Positions 1-11,368 of a stretch of 64,000 nt of DNA are shown in pieces (the stretch's first letter is position 1; the number at the start of each line of letters is the position of its first letter). Location of the stretch: contig JAJSPD010000029.1 of NCBI GenBank assembly GCA_021307315.1, positions 124,001-188,000 of the forward strand, given 5' to 3'. Position numbers and translations under genes: made by a program. Under the pieces are notes generated by a model. That model was not told where the DNA came from and did not search any database. It saw only the letters and a list, made by a program, of their open reading frames with translations. Origin of the DNA: Bisporella sp. PMI_857 (taxonomy: Eukaryota; Ascomycota; Leotiomycetes; Helotiales; Helotiaceae).

Positions 1-776
1 ACATTGTTGAGCAATAATAGGACTAACAGAGACGATCGGGATAGCTGTGATGCTGGAGAGTTGAGTGCACAATACAAAATCTCATATTCAAGTCCTCTAC
101 CTCCGCAGCTCATTTTTCCAACGCAATTTCCAAAGCTCCTAAAAAAAAGATTCTTCCGCCGTTCTTGCGCATGATAATAAAACGTAAATTTGTCGTGAGA
201 ACGGACCTCCGTGCTGAGTTGCATATGGAAGGAGAGGCAGTATATCTGGGCCTATCATGAGAATTTCAAGAATTGAGATATAATGGTCGCTTTTAATGTA
301 TATAAGGAGGAGCTCGAGAATGCATCCGCAAGATTGGCCTCGCTTGGGCTATAGCGCAAGCTGGGGAGTAGATATGAGAACGCCGAAGACCAAGAGGGAA
401 AATGGAGCTGAATACTATTTGCCTGCCAAACTAGTATTGGTTGATAGATCGATTGTACTGTATTTGCGTTGGCATCTCAGGTAATAGGTTGAAGAAAGAG
501 TTAATTTTACACCAAAGTTGCGATGCAATAAAACATGTTTAGTTTCAATCAATTGACGTGTCAGCTATATGCTTTCTAGTCAGGATACCGATAAGCCAAT
601 TCCAACTACTAACAGCGTTTCAATCCTTCTTCAGAACCACGTACAAATCCGAGAGCAGCATTAACAAGAGAATAATATGTATATACCTGCGCTTCAAGAT
701 AGTCTTTTGAAACTAATCCACCCAACCGTAGCGCCTTCTCCATTGCATTACCGAAGTACAGCATACCACTTCACAA
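1..776. other. Intergenic, no gene recognised
   Basis: Open frames here are short and have no recognisable protein features. The right end lies downstream of the minus-strand PPOX-fold gene and presumably holds its 3' untranslated region. Confidence 0.5.
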
Positions 777-1595
777 CTAGAGTCCCTTAGCAAGCGCCCT
801 CAAATCGTCACTCAATATGTCATGAGCTGGCAAGCCCCTCGCAAAAACAATCAAAAACGTAGCAACCACCACTCCAGCAAAGAAGCTCCCTAGCACCAAC
901 AACACCGGACTTACGCTCGCCAACTTATTCTGTGTCTTCATCGGCACCTTTAGCGCCGCAGCGCCAACCATCTTCTTGATTGGTGCCATCTTCTCCTTCT
1001 TGGCCACTTCAACCGCCCTCTTCATCGACGGCAGCCCATCCATGCTCTCCTGGTTCTTGTGCGCCCAATACATATCCATGCCATCCTTCCAGTTCCCCGC
1101 CTCCTGCGCCGCGACACGTTTCTCGGCGAACTCGTTCAACCTCGTGCGGTACTCTTTGAAATCGTAGATGGGCACGCTGAACCCGCATGAGGTGCCGACT
1201 TGGTGGATATCCACTACGACAATGGCACGCGTTCCGGGGATGGTTTTGACGTTGTGTTTTTCTCGGAAGTCCCAAAACTCCTTAGTCCCATACTCAAGCG
1301 GACGTCCATGGCCCCAAAGCCTGAGGATCCTGGGAGCGCCTTCGAATGCGTTTAGGAGAACAGTTATTCGTCCATTGCCCGGCTCGTGCAGGTGGGATAT
1401 CGTCTCCGATCCCGAACCGGTAAGATCCTGGTACCAGAATGTCTTATTATCTACGACACCGAAATAGGCACCGCCTTTGGGCGACACATTGACATGTCCG
1501 TCTCCTGAGAGTGGCGCGGATGCGATATAGATGATGTGCTGGGCCAGAATCCAAGGGATGAGGGACTCAGGGATTGTTTCGAAGAAAGCACCCAT
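777..1595 (-). CDS. Pyridoxamine 5'-phosphate oxidase-fold (FMN-binding) protein with C-terminal membrane anchor
   Basis: Single-exon 272-aa protein. The N-terminal ~190 residues look like the fungal PPOX-like family: the early HVNVSPKGG segment, then WYQDLTGSGSETISHL and GRITVLLNAFEG, which match the FMN-binding split barrel. Such proteins bind FMN or a related flavin; the substrate is not predictable. A hydrophobic stretch at about residues 228-252 looks like one membrane span, so the enzyme is probably tail-anchored with its flavin domain in the cytosol. The start at 1595 is an ATG directly before the conserved FFETIPESL opening. No frameshift is seen. It is a stand-alone gene transcribed leftward. 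The family is fairly certain from pattern, the role is not. Confidence 0.8.
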   Translation of the reverse strand: MGAFFETIPESLIPWILAQHIIYIASAPLSGDGHVNVSPKGGAYFGVVDNKTFWYQDLTGSGSETISHLHEPGNGRITVLLNAFEGAPRILRLWGHGRPLEYGTKEFWDFREKHNVKTIPGTRAIVVVDIHQVGTSCGFSVPIYDFKEYRTRLNEFAEKRVAAQEAGNWKDGMDMYWAHKNQESMDGLPSMKRAVEVAKKEKMAPIKKMVGAAALKVPMKTQNKLASVSPVLLVLGSFFAGVVVATFLIVFARGLPAHDILSDDLRALAKGL

Positions 1596-2159
1596 GATGC
1601 TTGCTCTTACTCAGATATCATGGAAAAGAGATAAAGGGAATATTAGAAATTGAGACGTAGAAAGGGAATGAGAGATTGAGATCTAGAGATGTTGTCAATG
1701 GCACTGGACATGATGTGAGTCAATGGTGGGGTCAGGGTCACTGGTTCCGAGTGCGGAGGGAGGGGATTGTCTTGGCAGTTCGCAAATCTGGGGATTGGAT
1801 TTGTTTACGTTTCGATGCTTTCGGAAAAAAAAGATCCTTTTCGATTTAGATGATTATTCCGAATAATTCGGTGAGGAATCGTAGATTGAGTCAGAGAGAT
1901 ATTAACCAAGAAAAAATAAACCTTGCATTTCCTGAATAACAAATGTTAGTAACCACTAAAGTTACTCCAAAGATCAACGATTCCCCTCATTTCTACTTCT
2001 CCTTCCAGTGATTCTCCACGCTTAAGATTCTGTACCTCGACTCCTCTGCACATATAACCACACCATTCTCCTCGACAAACCAACCCCGTCGTCCCTGAGG
2101 CTACCCCACCCAAGCTCGCTAATTTTCCTTTTAGTACTATGTGAGTTACTACTCTAATA
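1596..2159. other. Intergenic: promoter side of the PPOX-fold gene
   Basis: No coding pattern seen. It should hold the promoter of the leftward gene starting at 1595 and the 3' end of the leftward ORF ending at 2160. Pyrimidine-rich stretches occur around 1985-2110. Confidence 0.4.
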
Positions 2160-2750
2160 TCAAATTAGCATCCTTTTCCAATCGCCATCTCCCGCCTTCT
2201 TTCCTAGACAAGGACCTACCCTTATACTGAGCCCCTTGATCCATCTTGGCCTCACCTCCACGGTCGGATTCAACTCGGTCAAGATATTCCTATCCATATT
2301 CGGTCCTGAACATCCCACCTTAATCATAAGGTCCGCAACCGTAGCTTCTGGCTCCATGCCATGCATTGAATACGGTGGATAACCTACATACCCCACATAC
2401 CCAATGTCGTTGTCAACCCAAGGGATATCAGGCGTTTTGACGACGTGGAAATAACACATATCAGGCCGTAGCATGTGGGGGAATGGAGAACCATTATGTA
2501 CTAACAACGAGGTCGGGATATGGCTTAAAGGAGTGTAGTTGTAAGGAGGCTGGGGGAGATGATATGAATATGGGTGACGGTGGAAATAGCGTCGAGCGAA
2601 TGCTTGTGCTTGAGGATAGTGGTAGGCAGTGCGTGGTTGTTGAAAGAACGGTCGAGGGCTGAGATATTGTACTTCACGGAATTCATCATCGACATCAGGA
2701 TATGGTAGTTCGATGTCGTAGCCAAATTTGGGATTCCACCCTGGTTCCAT
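2160..2750 (-). CDS. Hypothetical Tyr/Pro/His-rich protein
   Basis: Uninterrupted 196-aa frame from an ATG at 2750. The N-terminal two thirds are rich in Tyr, Pro and His (YHYPQAQAF, HRHPYSYHLPQPPYNY) and look disordered. The last ~60 residues are more globular (ADLMIKVGCSGPNMDRN...IKGLSIRVG). I do not recognise the family. No signal peptide or membrane span is evident. The length without stops and an ordinary residue mix in the C-terminal part favour a real gene, but homologues would be needed to confirm it. Confidence 0.45.
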   Translation of the reverse strand: MEPGWNPKFGYDIELPYPDVDDEFREVQYLSPRPFFQQPRTAYHYPQAQAFARRYFHRHPYSYHLPQPPYNYTPLSHIPTSLLVHNGSPFPHMLRPDMCYFHVVKTPDIPWVDNDIGYVGYVGYPPYSMHGMEPEATVADLMIKVGCSGPNMDRNILTELNPTVEVRPRWIKGLSIRVGPCLGKKAGDGDWKRMLI

Positions 2751-4354
2751 ATTTAGGGTCGCCTTGTTCGAAGTTAACCTTGAATCTAGTTGTTTATGTC
2801 TGGCAAGATGTTGTGAGCTCTCTGAAGCACTTTTGAAACGTATTGTGACAATGACGATGAATGGAGGTAAACAACGGGACCCAGGCTCCGCTTATAAACA
2901 AATGAATCTTTCCGTCATGACTCCAATCTTCGGCCTATGAGTCTATCTGTTACTGGTAGTGTGACGATGATTCATGTTTCAAATAACTAAATCATTGTGC
3001 CATGATGCGCTGAATGAATGTGATCCTGCGCGCTGAGGAGCACCTATACTATATATGAGAGCGCAATATCTCGAATCATGATTTGCCTGTGATGAATGGT
3101 CCAATGACTCGGGCTCTACAGGCATTGCGCATGCGAATTTTTGGCTGACGCACCTTCTGATGGAGGATATGGAGTAGAGAGAAGAGGTGGCGTCCCTACA
3201 GAGGCCATTAGCATCTGTCTATGTGGATTTAGTAGCAAATCAGAAATTAACCAGTTTGTGAAGCTACAATATCTAAAAGGAACCATTTCTGCTGCTTTGC
3301 CTAAGCCGTTTCGTTTGAAACAGCAGTATATTTGTCGTCTTTCCTTTCCTTCTCTTCCGAGAGAGAAATAGATGTATATCAAAATCTGTCATCTTTACAT
3401 CTTTCTTATCTAACATTTTGAAGGCTCCGCAACCCATGGTGCCTTGCCTTGCATTACCTAACCAAAAGATAATGTTTCACGGTCAGGTGAAGAATTGCTG
3501 GCTGAGATAATCTTGCAATACGCACATCACGTCTTCTACCTCCACACCTCATGGCTCAAGACTCATATGGCCGTCAAGAACGGAGGCCTCTTTTTGCGTG
3601 ATGGCCTTTTTCTACGGTATATAAATAATTCTCCACTGTAATGTTGAGGAAGGCCAGTGGGATATGTCTAAATAACATTTCATCTCTCTGCGGTGCTCTA
3701 ACATATCATATACAACCGAACATTCACAATAGTCTTCCTTGGGTGGAGGCTCCATCAGACAAGCTGAAACAATTTTCAAATTTCCAAGCAGTCCGGTGTG
3801 GATCAATCCCAACTTCAGGGTGATGCTTCTCCGTGAAGAATAGATCATCTGGTCAAGGAAATGGGTAACAACGCTGTAGAACATATGAAGTTCTTCTTTC
3901 AAGACTTCTCCACTTTTCTCAACTCTGGTGTGCATAGTGTGCAGTACATTAGCACGCTGGTGCAAGTGATCTTGAGACTCTGTTAGTTAGGTTTTTCTCT
4001 GGTCGAATCTAAGTCTCGTCAACCTTAATTAAAACGTATCGGAGGTTTAGTAAACATTGAGTTAAACGGGCAGACAGCAGGCGGTCAAATAATGCCCTAA
4101 GTTCTTAGCGTGGCCCAATCTAGGATGGCAGACGTGTCGTATCGATGATATTAGAGTGGCAGCTGAACGGCTGCCTTACCCACAACTCTAGTTAAGATTC
4201 ACTTGAATGGGCTTGATGTGACAGACTAATTTATTGTAATATTAACGGCAGTAACCTTGGAATTGTAATGTTTAAAGTATAGGTACTTCAGCTCAAGGAC
4301 TGGCCGCCTTCGAGCTATGTCTGTACGTTAACTTGGCCAATATAGCCTCGTGTT
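2751..4354. other. Intergenic, only weak ORFs
   Basis: About 1.6 kb without a convincing gene. The best frame is 3612-3965 on the minus strand (117 aa), with no recognised domain and no plausible splice partners seen. The right end is the 3' flank of the ABC transporter gene. No RNA gene or repeat recognised. Confidence 0.4.
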
Positions 4355-7300
4355 CTACATGGCGGTGGCCTCGTGACTGGACTTGCTTTTGTTTATCATC
4401 CGCCAGTATGCTCCCCTCCTATTGAGCAGTACCTCTGGCGTATCAAATTCAATTACGTTACCATTCTCCATCACAAGAATCTTATCAAAATCTTCGAGTG
4501 TGCTAAGGCGGTGGGCAATCACTATCAGGGTACTCGTGTTGAAATTCTTTTTGATACTTTGCTGGATAAGACGCTCCGTTGCGAGGTCGACGGCGCTGGT
4601 AGCTTCATCGAGAACCACGATCTTTGAGCGATTCAAAACGGCACGAGCTATAACAGGGCCGTAGAGTTAGCACAGCTCTCTTTAACGGCTGTCAACATAA
4701 ATACCTAGGCATACTAATTGGCGTTGCCCTGAAGAGAGGTTTAATCCGCCTCTTGAGATTTTGAAATCGAAGAATTCTAAAAATCTCACGGCTGCACCCT
4801 CGGGCCCCAGACTGGATCTAACACCACTGTTACTAGCCTCAGTTTGGCCAAGGTGAACACGACTTATGGCAGCCCTTAGAGCCTGATCACTATGTTCATT
4901 GAATGGATCAAGATTGGAGCGTAAGGTCCCAGAGAAAAGAACAGGATCCTGTGGAATAATACTCAGGTTCCGACGAAGATCACGTAAGTGGATTCTCGAA
5001 GCATCAACACCATCAATGAGAATTGATCCTTGGCGTGCCTCAAGAAACCGGAACAGGGCAAGAGTGAGAGTTGACTTTCCACTTCCAGTCCGTCCGACAA
5101 CCCCTATTCTTTGACACGACTCAATTTTGAAGTTGAGCCCTTTCAGCACTGGTGGAAGATGATTTCCGTATCCTGTTTCATAGTCAAGGAACTCAATGAC
5201 TCCTGCAGGAGGCCAGTTGGCGGCAGCCTCTTCACCAGACAAATTTTCCAACGGAGCCTCTGTCATGTATTCCAGGACCCTCTCTGTTGAGTTCATATCC
5301 AATTCGAAAGCTGCGTATTGGGAAATGGTTATAATGATCAAGCGAGAGAACTCCACGCCAAAGCTCAAGGCGAAACCTGCAAGGGCCACACTGATGTTGG
5401 GAAGAACCACAATTGATGCTGATAGACATAATGCGAATAGAACTCCCATGATCCCTTGCCGGAATGCAACCCACCGATTTGCAAGAATGATATACCAAGA
5501 GGATCCTGTATGCCTATCTATGCATGCATGCATGAGAGTTTGATACTCTTCTATTTTTCCGAAACTTCGAATGGTACTCAGACCCGAGATTGCAGAATTG
5601 AAGAGATCGAAAACCGGAGATCTGTTGACAGACTCAAGCCGACGGAGGGCCCTCGCCGCTGGCATGTACATTGATGTATAATAAATACATGCCAGACCGA
5701 ATAGCAAAACCGGAAATATCATCATTGAGGATAGCATCAGGCCCGCAGCAGCAATGGTCGCCATACCTAACAGACGATTCAGAAACAAGATGAAATCCAT
5801 TCCCAGTTGCGAGTCGATGAGGGCGAAATCGCTGGTGAACCTATTCAAGATTCTTCCTGTTGGTACAGTGTCAAGCCACCTCAACTGAGTACGTAGAATC
5901 CTAGCTGTAAAGGTTTCAAAAAGGGTCTTAGATGCTGAAAGAGATGCTATTAGGATCGTGGCTATCTTAGCCGCAATAAAAACGACAGAAAGGAGGGACA
6001 CGCCAAGATAAACCAGAAGATAGAAGACCAAGTGATCTGAAGCAGAATTTTTTCGGGATACACTAGCATCCTGGAGCGTAGTTGACGAAACTGTGCCAGG
6101 GGAGGTTGCTGAGGCGTCGCTCCAAATCTTGATCCAATATGATCGACCAAACAAGAGGAATGTTGACAATATGAAGACAAACAGGGCAAAAGCCCAGTAA
6201 GCCCATCCGCCAGCCACAGCAACGTAGGAATCATAAACTCTCCACTTAACACGTCCTTTCTCCATGGTTTCGTCCTCAGTATAGGGTTTTGGAATGGATG
6301 AATCCTTCTGATCTTCAAGAGGCATATCATGAAATTCTTCGGTGTTTCCCATGCTTGACCATCCTCTACTGTGGGAATCATCGTCGCTTGTAATCAAGTC
6401 GGTGGTGTCTGTGGGTTGATGTGTCCTTCCCCATGCAGTGCCACTCTCAAACTCGACAACGTAACTTGCTAGTGGAAGCACGAGGTCGATATGATGAGTG
6501 GCAATGATGATAGAGCGCCCCATACCCATAGCCCCTTTGAGCCCATACTCGAGCATGTGCCGTCCAACATGAACATCGACGGCATTAAATATGTCATCAA
6601 GTACCAAGATGCCCGCCCGGGAGTAAAGGGCGCGAGCGAACGTTACACGTTGTCTCTGTCCTCCACTTAAATTGACACCAAGAGCACCGACTTCAGTCGC
6701 ATCACCATCACACAATATTTTTAGATCGGGTGAAAGTGCTGAAGCATATAGGACCGCAGCATAACGAACAGGATCGAAGGGGAGTGTAAACAAGATGTTG
6801 GACTTGATCGTGCCATTTTCGATCCACTGGTTTCCACTCTGTCAGTATTATTTCTCACTAAATAAGAGCTGTGGATAGTTGAAATGGGTGACCAAAGGTT
6901 CTGCATGACGGAATATACAAATGTCAAATAACACTTACAGGTATTTGTGCCACATAAGCAATACTTGTCGGAATGATCCAATTTTCTGCGGTTACAGGGT
7001 AGAATCTAGTATCAATGCTTGAGGAGAACTTTGCTGATTCGACATGGCCTTCGACAATGTCTGCCTCACCTATAATGCTGGCCAGTATCAAACTCTTACC
7101 TACTCCTGTTTTCCCGTGGATGAGACTGGAGAAAGTTAGTATCTGAAGCAAAATAAACCGAGATGCTCACATACCTTAGTTTTTGGGGAGGGAACCGAAG
7201 ACTCACTCCGCTAAGCGAAAAGCTCGCCTCATTCTTGTTGTAACAGGGCCACTGCAGTTTCGCACCATAGAAGCTGATCGACTCGTTGGTGCCTCTGCTG

Positions 7301-9405
7301 ATTTCCTTGTCAGGAAGAGCCAAATGCTGCTGTATCCTGATGCAGCTGATTCGTGCATCCAAGAGCTTTGCAATGTTGATAGGAACTGCACTCAATGTGA
7401 ATTCTAGAGTTGAAAAAACAGAAAGCGCTGTAAAAGCCACAGATGCAAGCATCGTTTTGCTTATCCATACGTAGAGACTAAGTCCAACTGCACCCAGCAG
7501 GATCGGCATAGATAACCAAGTCATCAGTAATAGGATTGTCCAGGAATACACTCGGGACTGTGCTTTTAGCTCTGTAGCTCTGGTCTCCATGATCAAAGCT
7601 TGCCACTTATCTTCAAGTGCCGAGAACTTGATCTGTCTAATGCCGTGAAGTACTTCTGTGATGATGTGGGTTTTGTCGTCGCGTGCTGCCATCACAGCTA
7701 GTTGAGAGCTGCCGTAGTTTTTTGAAACAAATATACTGATTGGCTGCATGACCAGGGGTACCGCCAATCCAGCGATAGTGCTAGCAATTCTTTAGCTTCG
7801 AATAATGAATCAATTTATGGACCTTACCTTATCCAACCAATAAGATATACCAAAAACCAAACTCCAAGTACCAACTTGACCGCACTGCCTAATAGTAGAG
7901 CGTTTTCCCCACAAAACATCGACACTCTTTGGACGTCAACCCCAATCAAGTTTAAATTGGAGGTTGAAGGTTTGCTAGGAGCCTGGTGTTCTTTGGGCTT
8001 TGCTTGAATTTCTAGCAAGGAAATATTTTCCCCGTCATCTTTGTCAGAATCAGAACACAAATACTTGTCGTCTTCGTCCAGATCCAACTTGGCTTCGTCC
8101 AAAGACTTGGTCTTCGCCTGATCTTGACCAACGGTTTTGACATCTTTCATGCACATCGACTTTTCAAAAATGAGTGCAGTCAGCTGTGATCGAACAGGAG
8201 TTGCTAGCAAACCAAATTTGATCCACTCAAGCCTAATTTTTCGGTGTCAGTCATCACGGAAAGAAGTATTAGTTGGCCATTAGTAAGTTCACTTACCAGG
8301 TTTCCAAGAATAAATGCAAAAGTTTAGATATCCCGAGAGCACAAATCCATATCCAAATTTCATTTGCTCCTTTAGATGAATGGATCCCAAGTTCTAAGAT
8401 CGTGAGGATCTTGTACACACAAAATTGAGGAACAATCATGGCAAATGACTCAAAAAATGCAAAACTCCACTCGCTAATGAAGACTCGTCTATGGTCCTGA
8501 TAAATAAGACGCCAGAGTGATACCTCGTGGTCGCGAAGCTTTTTTGAGGTACTTTTAAAGCTATTCAGAAGGGTATGTGCCCTCGTACGATTGTCCATCT
8601 CAGGCAAATCGGACATTTCTATTGAATTTGCTACTTGCGCCACTTCCAATACCCGTGAAATCCAAGAAAAAGTATAGCTTAATAGAATCAGCAGAATCCA
8701 TCTAGGACTATGAGTGTCATACCGCTTGCCCATAGAAGTGGTATATTGTGAATCAACAATACGACCTTCGTAATAGACTTCCGGACGCCTCGTCAAGCTT
8801 AAAGATACGCAAACAGTCTTAATACTGATAAATAATTGACCCATTAGGAGGCTAAAGTCTTTGCTTTGCATCTGAATGCTCGTTCGTAGCCGCAATAGAA
8901 CAAATGCGATGGAAATAGCCATTGAGCAGCATGAAATAGCCACAGCCAGTCCAATTTCAAAGCATCTTACTGTACAGCGATCTCGAATCATTAACACTAC
9001 TTCTACCAAAATCAATGACTGTGTTGCATCAGCTTGTACCTATAGTTTTAGAGCCTCCCTGCCATTTCTCACCCAACTAGTGACCAGAATCCATTTGACT
9101 ACTGAGAGGTTGACCACAGAATCTTGCTGGGCTAGTCCCCAGAATCCTGAAACGCAGAGTCCGGTTACCGCACCCATTGTAATAATGAATATTTGGAGGC
9201 CATTGGAGACAGATGCCGCCGACTGTCCTGTGGCGGTGCCATCCGCATCTTGGTAAAGTGAACCCTCGGCCGTAGAGGTCTCATGATCTGAAAACTTCCA
9301 ATTCTGAGACGATGAACGGTTTGTTAAAGTACGCAGAACGTAAATAAGAGTAGTTGAGACAACAAAGAGGGAGATGGAAACTATAATATTTATGATGACC
9401 AACAT
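4355..9405 (-). CDS. ABCC-type (MRP-like) multidrug/metabolite ABC transporter, 7 exons, 1565 aa
   Basis: ATP-driven exporter of the plasma or vacuolar membrane. Exons by splice sites and phase: 9405-9073, 9039-8297, 8232-7828, 7789-7175, 7125-6939, 6826-4705, 4647-4355; they sum to 1566 codons. Order: N-terminal TMD0 helices, a DADGTAT segment, TMD1, NBD1 (Walker A GKTGVGKS, signature LSGGQRQR, Walker B ending VLDD, an Asp where the catalytic Glu usually stands, common in asymmetric ABCC proteins), TMD2, and NBD2 (Walker A GRTGSGKS, signature SSGQRQ, Walker B VLDEATSAVD, switch His in AHRLST). Only NBD2 looks catalytically standard. The first intron as drawn is just 33 nt and ends at an in-frame TAG; otherwise that TAG is a nonsense mutation. 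It is the nearest transporter to the terpenoid cluster, now separated from it by a retrotransposon. Confidence 0.9.
9040..9072 (-). other. Ultra-short intron (33 nt) or nonsense codon in the ABCC gene
   Basis: On the minus strand the frame reads through ...SWVRNGREALKL to a TAG at 9042-9040 and continues open in the same frame as VQADATQS. A GTGAGA donor 33 nt upstream and the TATAG acceptor remove exactly 11 codons, giving TSW joined to VQAD. A GTAGTC donor giving a 63-nt intron is the alternative. All other exons are intact, which favours splicing over pseudogenisation. Confidence 0.5.
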
Positions 9406-10296
9406 TTCGACTTGACCGTGGTACAGACAGAAATTCGTAGTCTATTGCCATTTCAAACCTCAATTTGGGGGACGAGCTTGATACCGAAAAGGCACTACTA
9501 GCAGCACGTGTTTATGTATTACTTCAGTTACATAACTCAGGTAAAGCGGCCACGTTCTCCTTACTGCCATCGCAGCAACAGTACATGCAAATTTTATGGC
9601 CAAGCAAGCAAGACCTGCATATTGTATCTTGTAATGATTAAAGTGGGGCAACTCGTCCAAATGCTTTTTAGCCAAATCCTGTTGTAAAAGCCAAGTAAAT
9701 GGTAAAGTAATACTAGGCTACCTTAATTATTAGAATTGTTATTGTTATTGTTATTATTTAAAAGGTATTTTCACTTACTTTCGTACAGGGCCAAGTTATT
9801 GACAGTGGAGGTCTGTGTGGCGAGAGCAAATGCTCTACACCTATTGGTGAGTCTAGGATAATTGAACCTTGAGAAAGGCTTCTCCACTACTAATATTTTG
9901 ACCCTGTAGGAAAGTATACAAGCAAAATTAGTTCATGTAATAAAGTTTACACAAGGTCAGGTGTTGCTGTACTATCCTGCCCCTAAATAAACCTTAAAAG
10001 ATGGGTCTTATGGGTACGGTCAAGCCTTTCTTACTAGGGGATTTACCACTTACATTCTTTTGTTTTATTGATTAATGCTTTGATTCCATAGCCCCATTGT
10101 ATCTGGCTTGTGCATGAGAGAAAAATGGACCTTCCAAAGACTTTGACAAGGGAGGTCAGGCCATTCCAAATGTTGCTTTCGGCTCTCTGACTTCCTTTAA
10201 AGTTTATTTAGGAGGATACCACTTGTTGGTAGCTGGGATATTTGCCTGGTTGGCATTATATCAGTGCAGGAACTAGTATTGTCACGATATATTGAC
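9406..10296. other. Flank of the ABCC gene with an unassigned open frame
   Basis: Upstream of the transporter. A minus-strand frame at 9675-9460 encodes a hydrophobic peptide (YAGLACLAIKFACTVAAMAV). It can be joined through a good acceptor near 9680 and a GTAAGT donor near 9778 to another open stretch at 9781-9905. I cannot assign it: it could be a 5' exon, an upstream gene remnant or chance. The rest, to the retrotransposon target site, shows nothing recognisable. Confidence 0.3.
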
Positions 10297-10301
10297 CCCT
10301 A
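10297..10301. repeat. Target-site duplication, left copy (CCCTA)
   Basis: CCCTA lies directly outside the left LTR and is repeated at 16767-16771 directly outside the right LTR. A 5-bp duplication is normal for Ty3/Gypsy integration. Confidence 0.9.
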
Positions 10302-10654
10302 TGTTACGGTCCTATTGGCTGATCCAATATAGATAGAAGATCTTGGTCCGGGGTTTGTTGGTCTGGAGAGAAGTAGGTATATCACATATAAGACTAGATC
10401 CCAATAACAAGTATACTATTGAAGAATACTATTTGAGTTGAGCACGAAGCTCCTATCTTACTGGGAAAGCTATCTACTTATATAGGGCTTCGTGGGGTTG
10501 GATCATTGAAGAACAATGATCCGTTGGATCATGGATCATTCGTGAGCCATGATCCATCACGTGACCTTCCCACCCCAGGGGTTCTCTGTGTAAGCCAGGC
10601 TTACCGAGCCTCAGGCCCCTAAGGCATAAGTCCTGTTTAGCGATGCGCGTAACA
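10302..10654 (-). repeat. LTR (3' LTR relative to the element)
   Basis: 353 bp, bounded by TGTTACGG and GCGTAACA on the plus strand, same length and sequence by eye as the copy at 16414-16766. It contains a TATATA box and two adjacent inverted repeats, 10500-10507 with 10515-10522 and 10525-10534 with 10547-10556, that could form hairpins around GGATCATT/ATGATCC motifs. Confidence 0.95.
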
Positions 10655-10668
10655 CTATCCCCCATCTA
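10655..10668 (-). promoter_or_regulatory. Polypurine tract next to the 3' LTR
   Basis: On the coding (minus) strand the bases directly before the 3' LTR read AGATGGGGGATAG. A purine-rich run here is where plus-strand DNA synthesis is primed in LTR elements. Confidence 0.7.
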
Positions 10669-10744
10669 GGTTTAGCGTGTCCACATGCTTAAGTAGGTCA
10701 AGGAAATATCGCTGGTGGCCGCATGGCCGTCCTTCCTTTCCATC

Positions 10745-11368
10745 ATGACAACCAAACGAAACGCTGACTGTCTGGATCCTGAAGTGTCGCGAAAAGACAT
10801 AGAAAGAAAAGATCTGAAAAGACGAATAATTCTGACTGGCGAAGAAATGATTCCGTGTACTGCTTGCGAGAAGAAGCATGCTCGGGATAGACGTCCCATA
10901 CAGTGTATAAAGGCTGAGGGGTCAACTCGTTGCTCAGAATGCGTAAGACGAGCACTCTCAGGATGTGATGCTGGAGGTCCTGCTCCTAGAGACTGGGTTT
11001 CTCTGGACAAAGCGAAAGAGGAGATCGAGGACAAGATGAGTCAGGCTGAGGACGAACTGTCCGCTGCCATGGCTCGAGTAAAGCGGTTGCAGCTGCAACG
11101 CCGCTTTTTGCGTGATAGGGAGAAAGAGATGTTGCGTCGTGGTTTGGCATCTCTGGATGAGCTTGATGCTCTGGAGGCGGAAGAGAGGCTGGCTGCCGAG
11201 GCAGATCAAGGAAGTGAAAGCCAGGAGGCTCGCGCGGAACTTGTCCCTACAGGTTCCTTCGACCTTGATGCGTATACTTTTCCTTCTCCTGGGAATGTTT
11301 TCTGGGCGTCGCATCTGGAGCCCTTGGATATTGACGGTGGAACTCCTCAAGCATCTCAGGGCAGTTGA
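10745..11368 (+). CDS. Antisense ORF inside the retrotransposon: Cys-cluster plus coiled-coil protein
   Basis: A 207-aa ORF, uninterrupted, runs against gag-pol from the ATG at 10745; the frame is open upstream from 10715 without an ATG. It lies between the 3' LTR and the end of pol and overlaps the last ~120 bp of pol on the other strand. Around residues 36-68 it has a Cys-rich cluster (CTACEKKHARDRR, then C, CSEC and C), reminiscent of small zinc-binding modules. Residues ~75-160 are highly charged heptad-like sequence, likely a coiled coil; the C-terminus is acidic. Function unknown. Its start is 91 bp from the LTR edge, and the LTR also has TATATA read in this direction, so an antisense LTR promoter is possible. 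Confidence 0.6.
   Translation: MTTKRNADCLDPEVSRKDIERKDLKRRIILTGEEMIPCTACEKKHARDRRPIQCIKAEGSTRCSECVRRALSGCDAGGPAPRDWVSLDKAKEEIEDKMSQAEDELSAAMARVKRLQLQRRFLRDREKEMLRRGLASLDELDALEAEERLAAEADQGSESQEARAELVPTGSFDLDAYTFPSPGNVFWASHLEPLDIDGGTPQASQGS

Noticed and set aside
1168..1467. 99-aa plus-strand ORF
   Set aside because: Shadow of the PPOX-fold gene on the opposite strand.
3612..3965. 117-aa minus-strand ORF as a gene
   Set aside because: No domain, no clear exon partners, AT-rich surroundings; too weak to list as a CDS.
9460..9675. Hydrophobic ORF as first exon of the ABCC transporter
   Set aside because: The MLVIIN start at 9405 followed by the DADGTAT segment already looks like the N-terminus of this transporter class, and no phase-consistent join to exon 1 was found.
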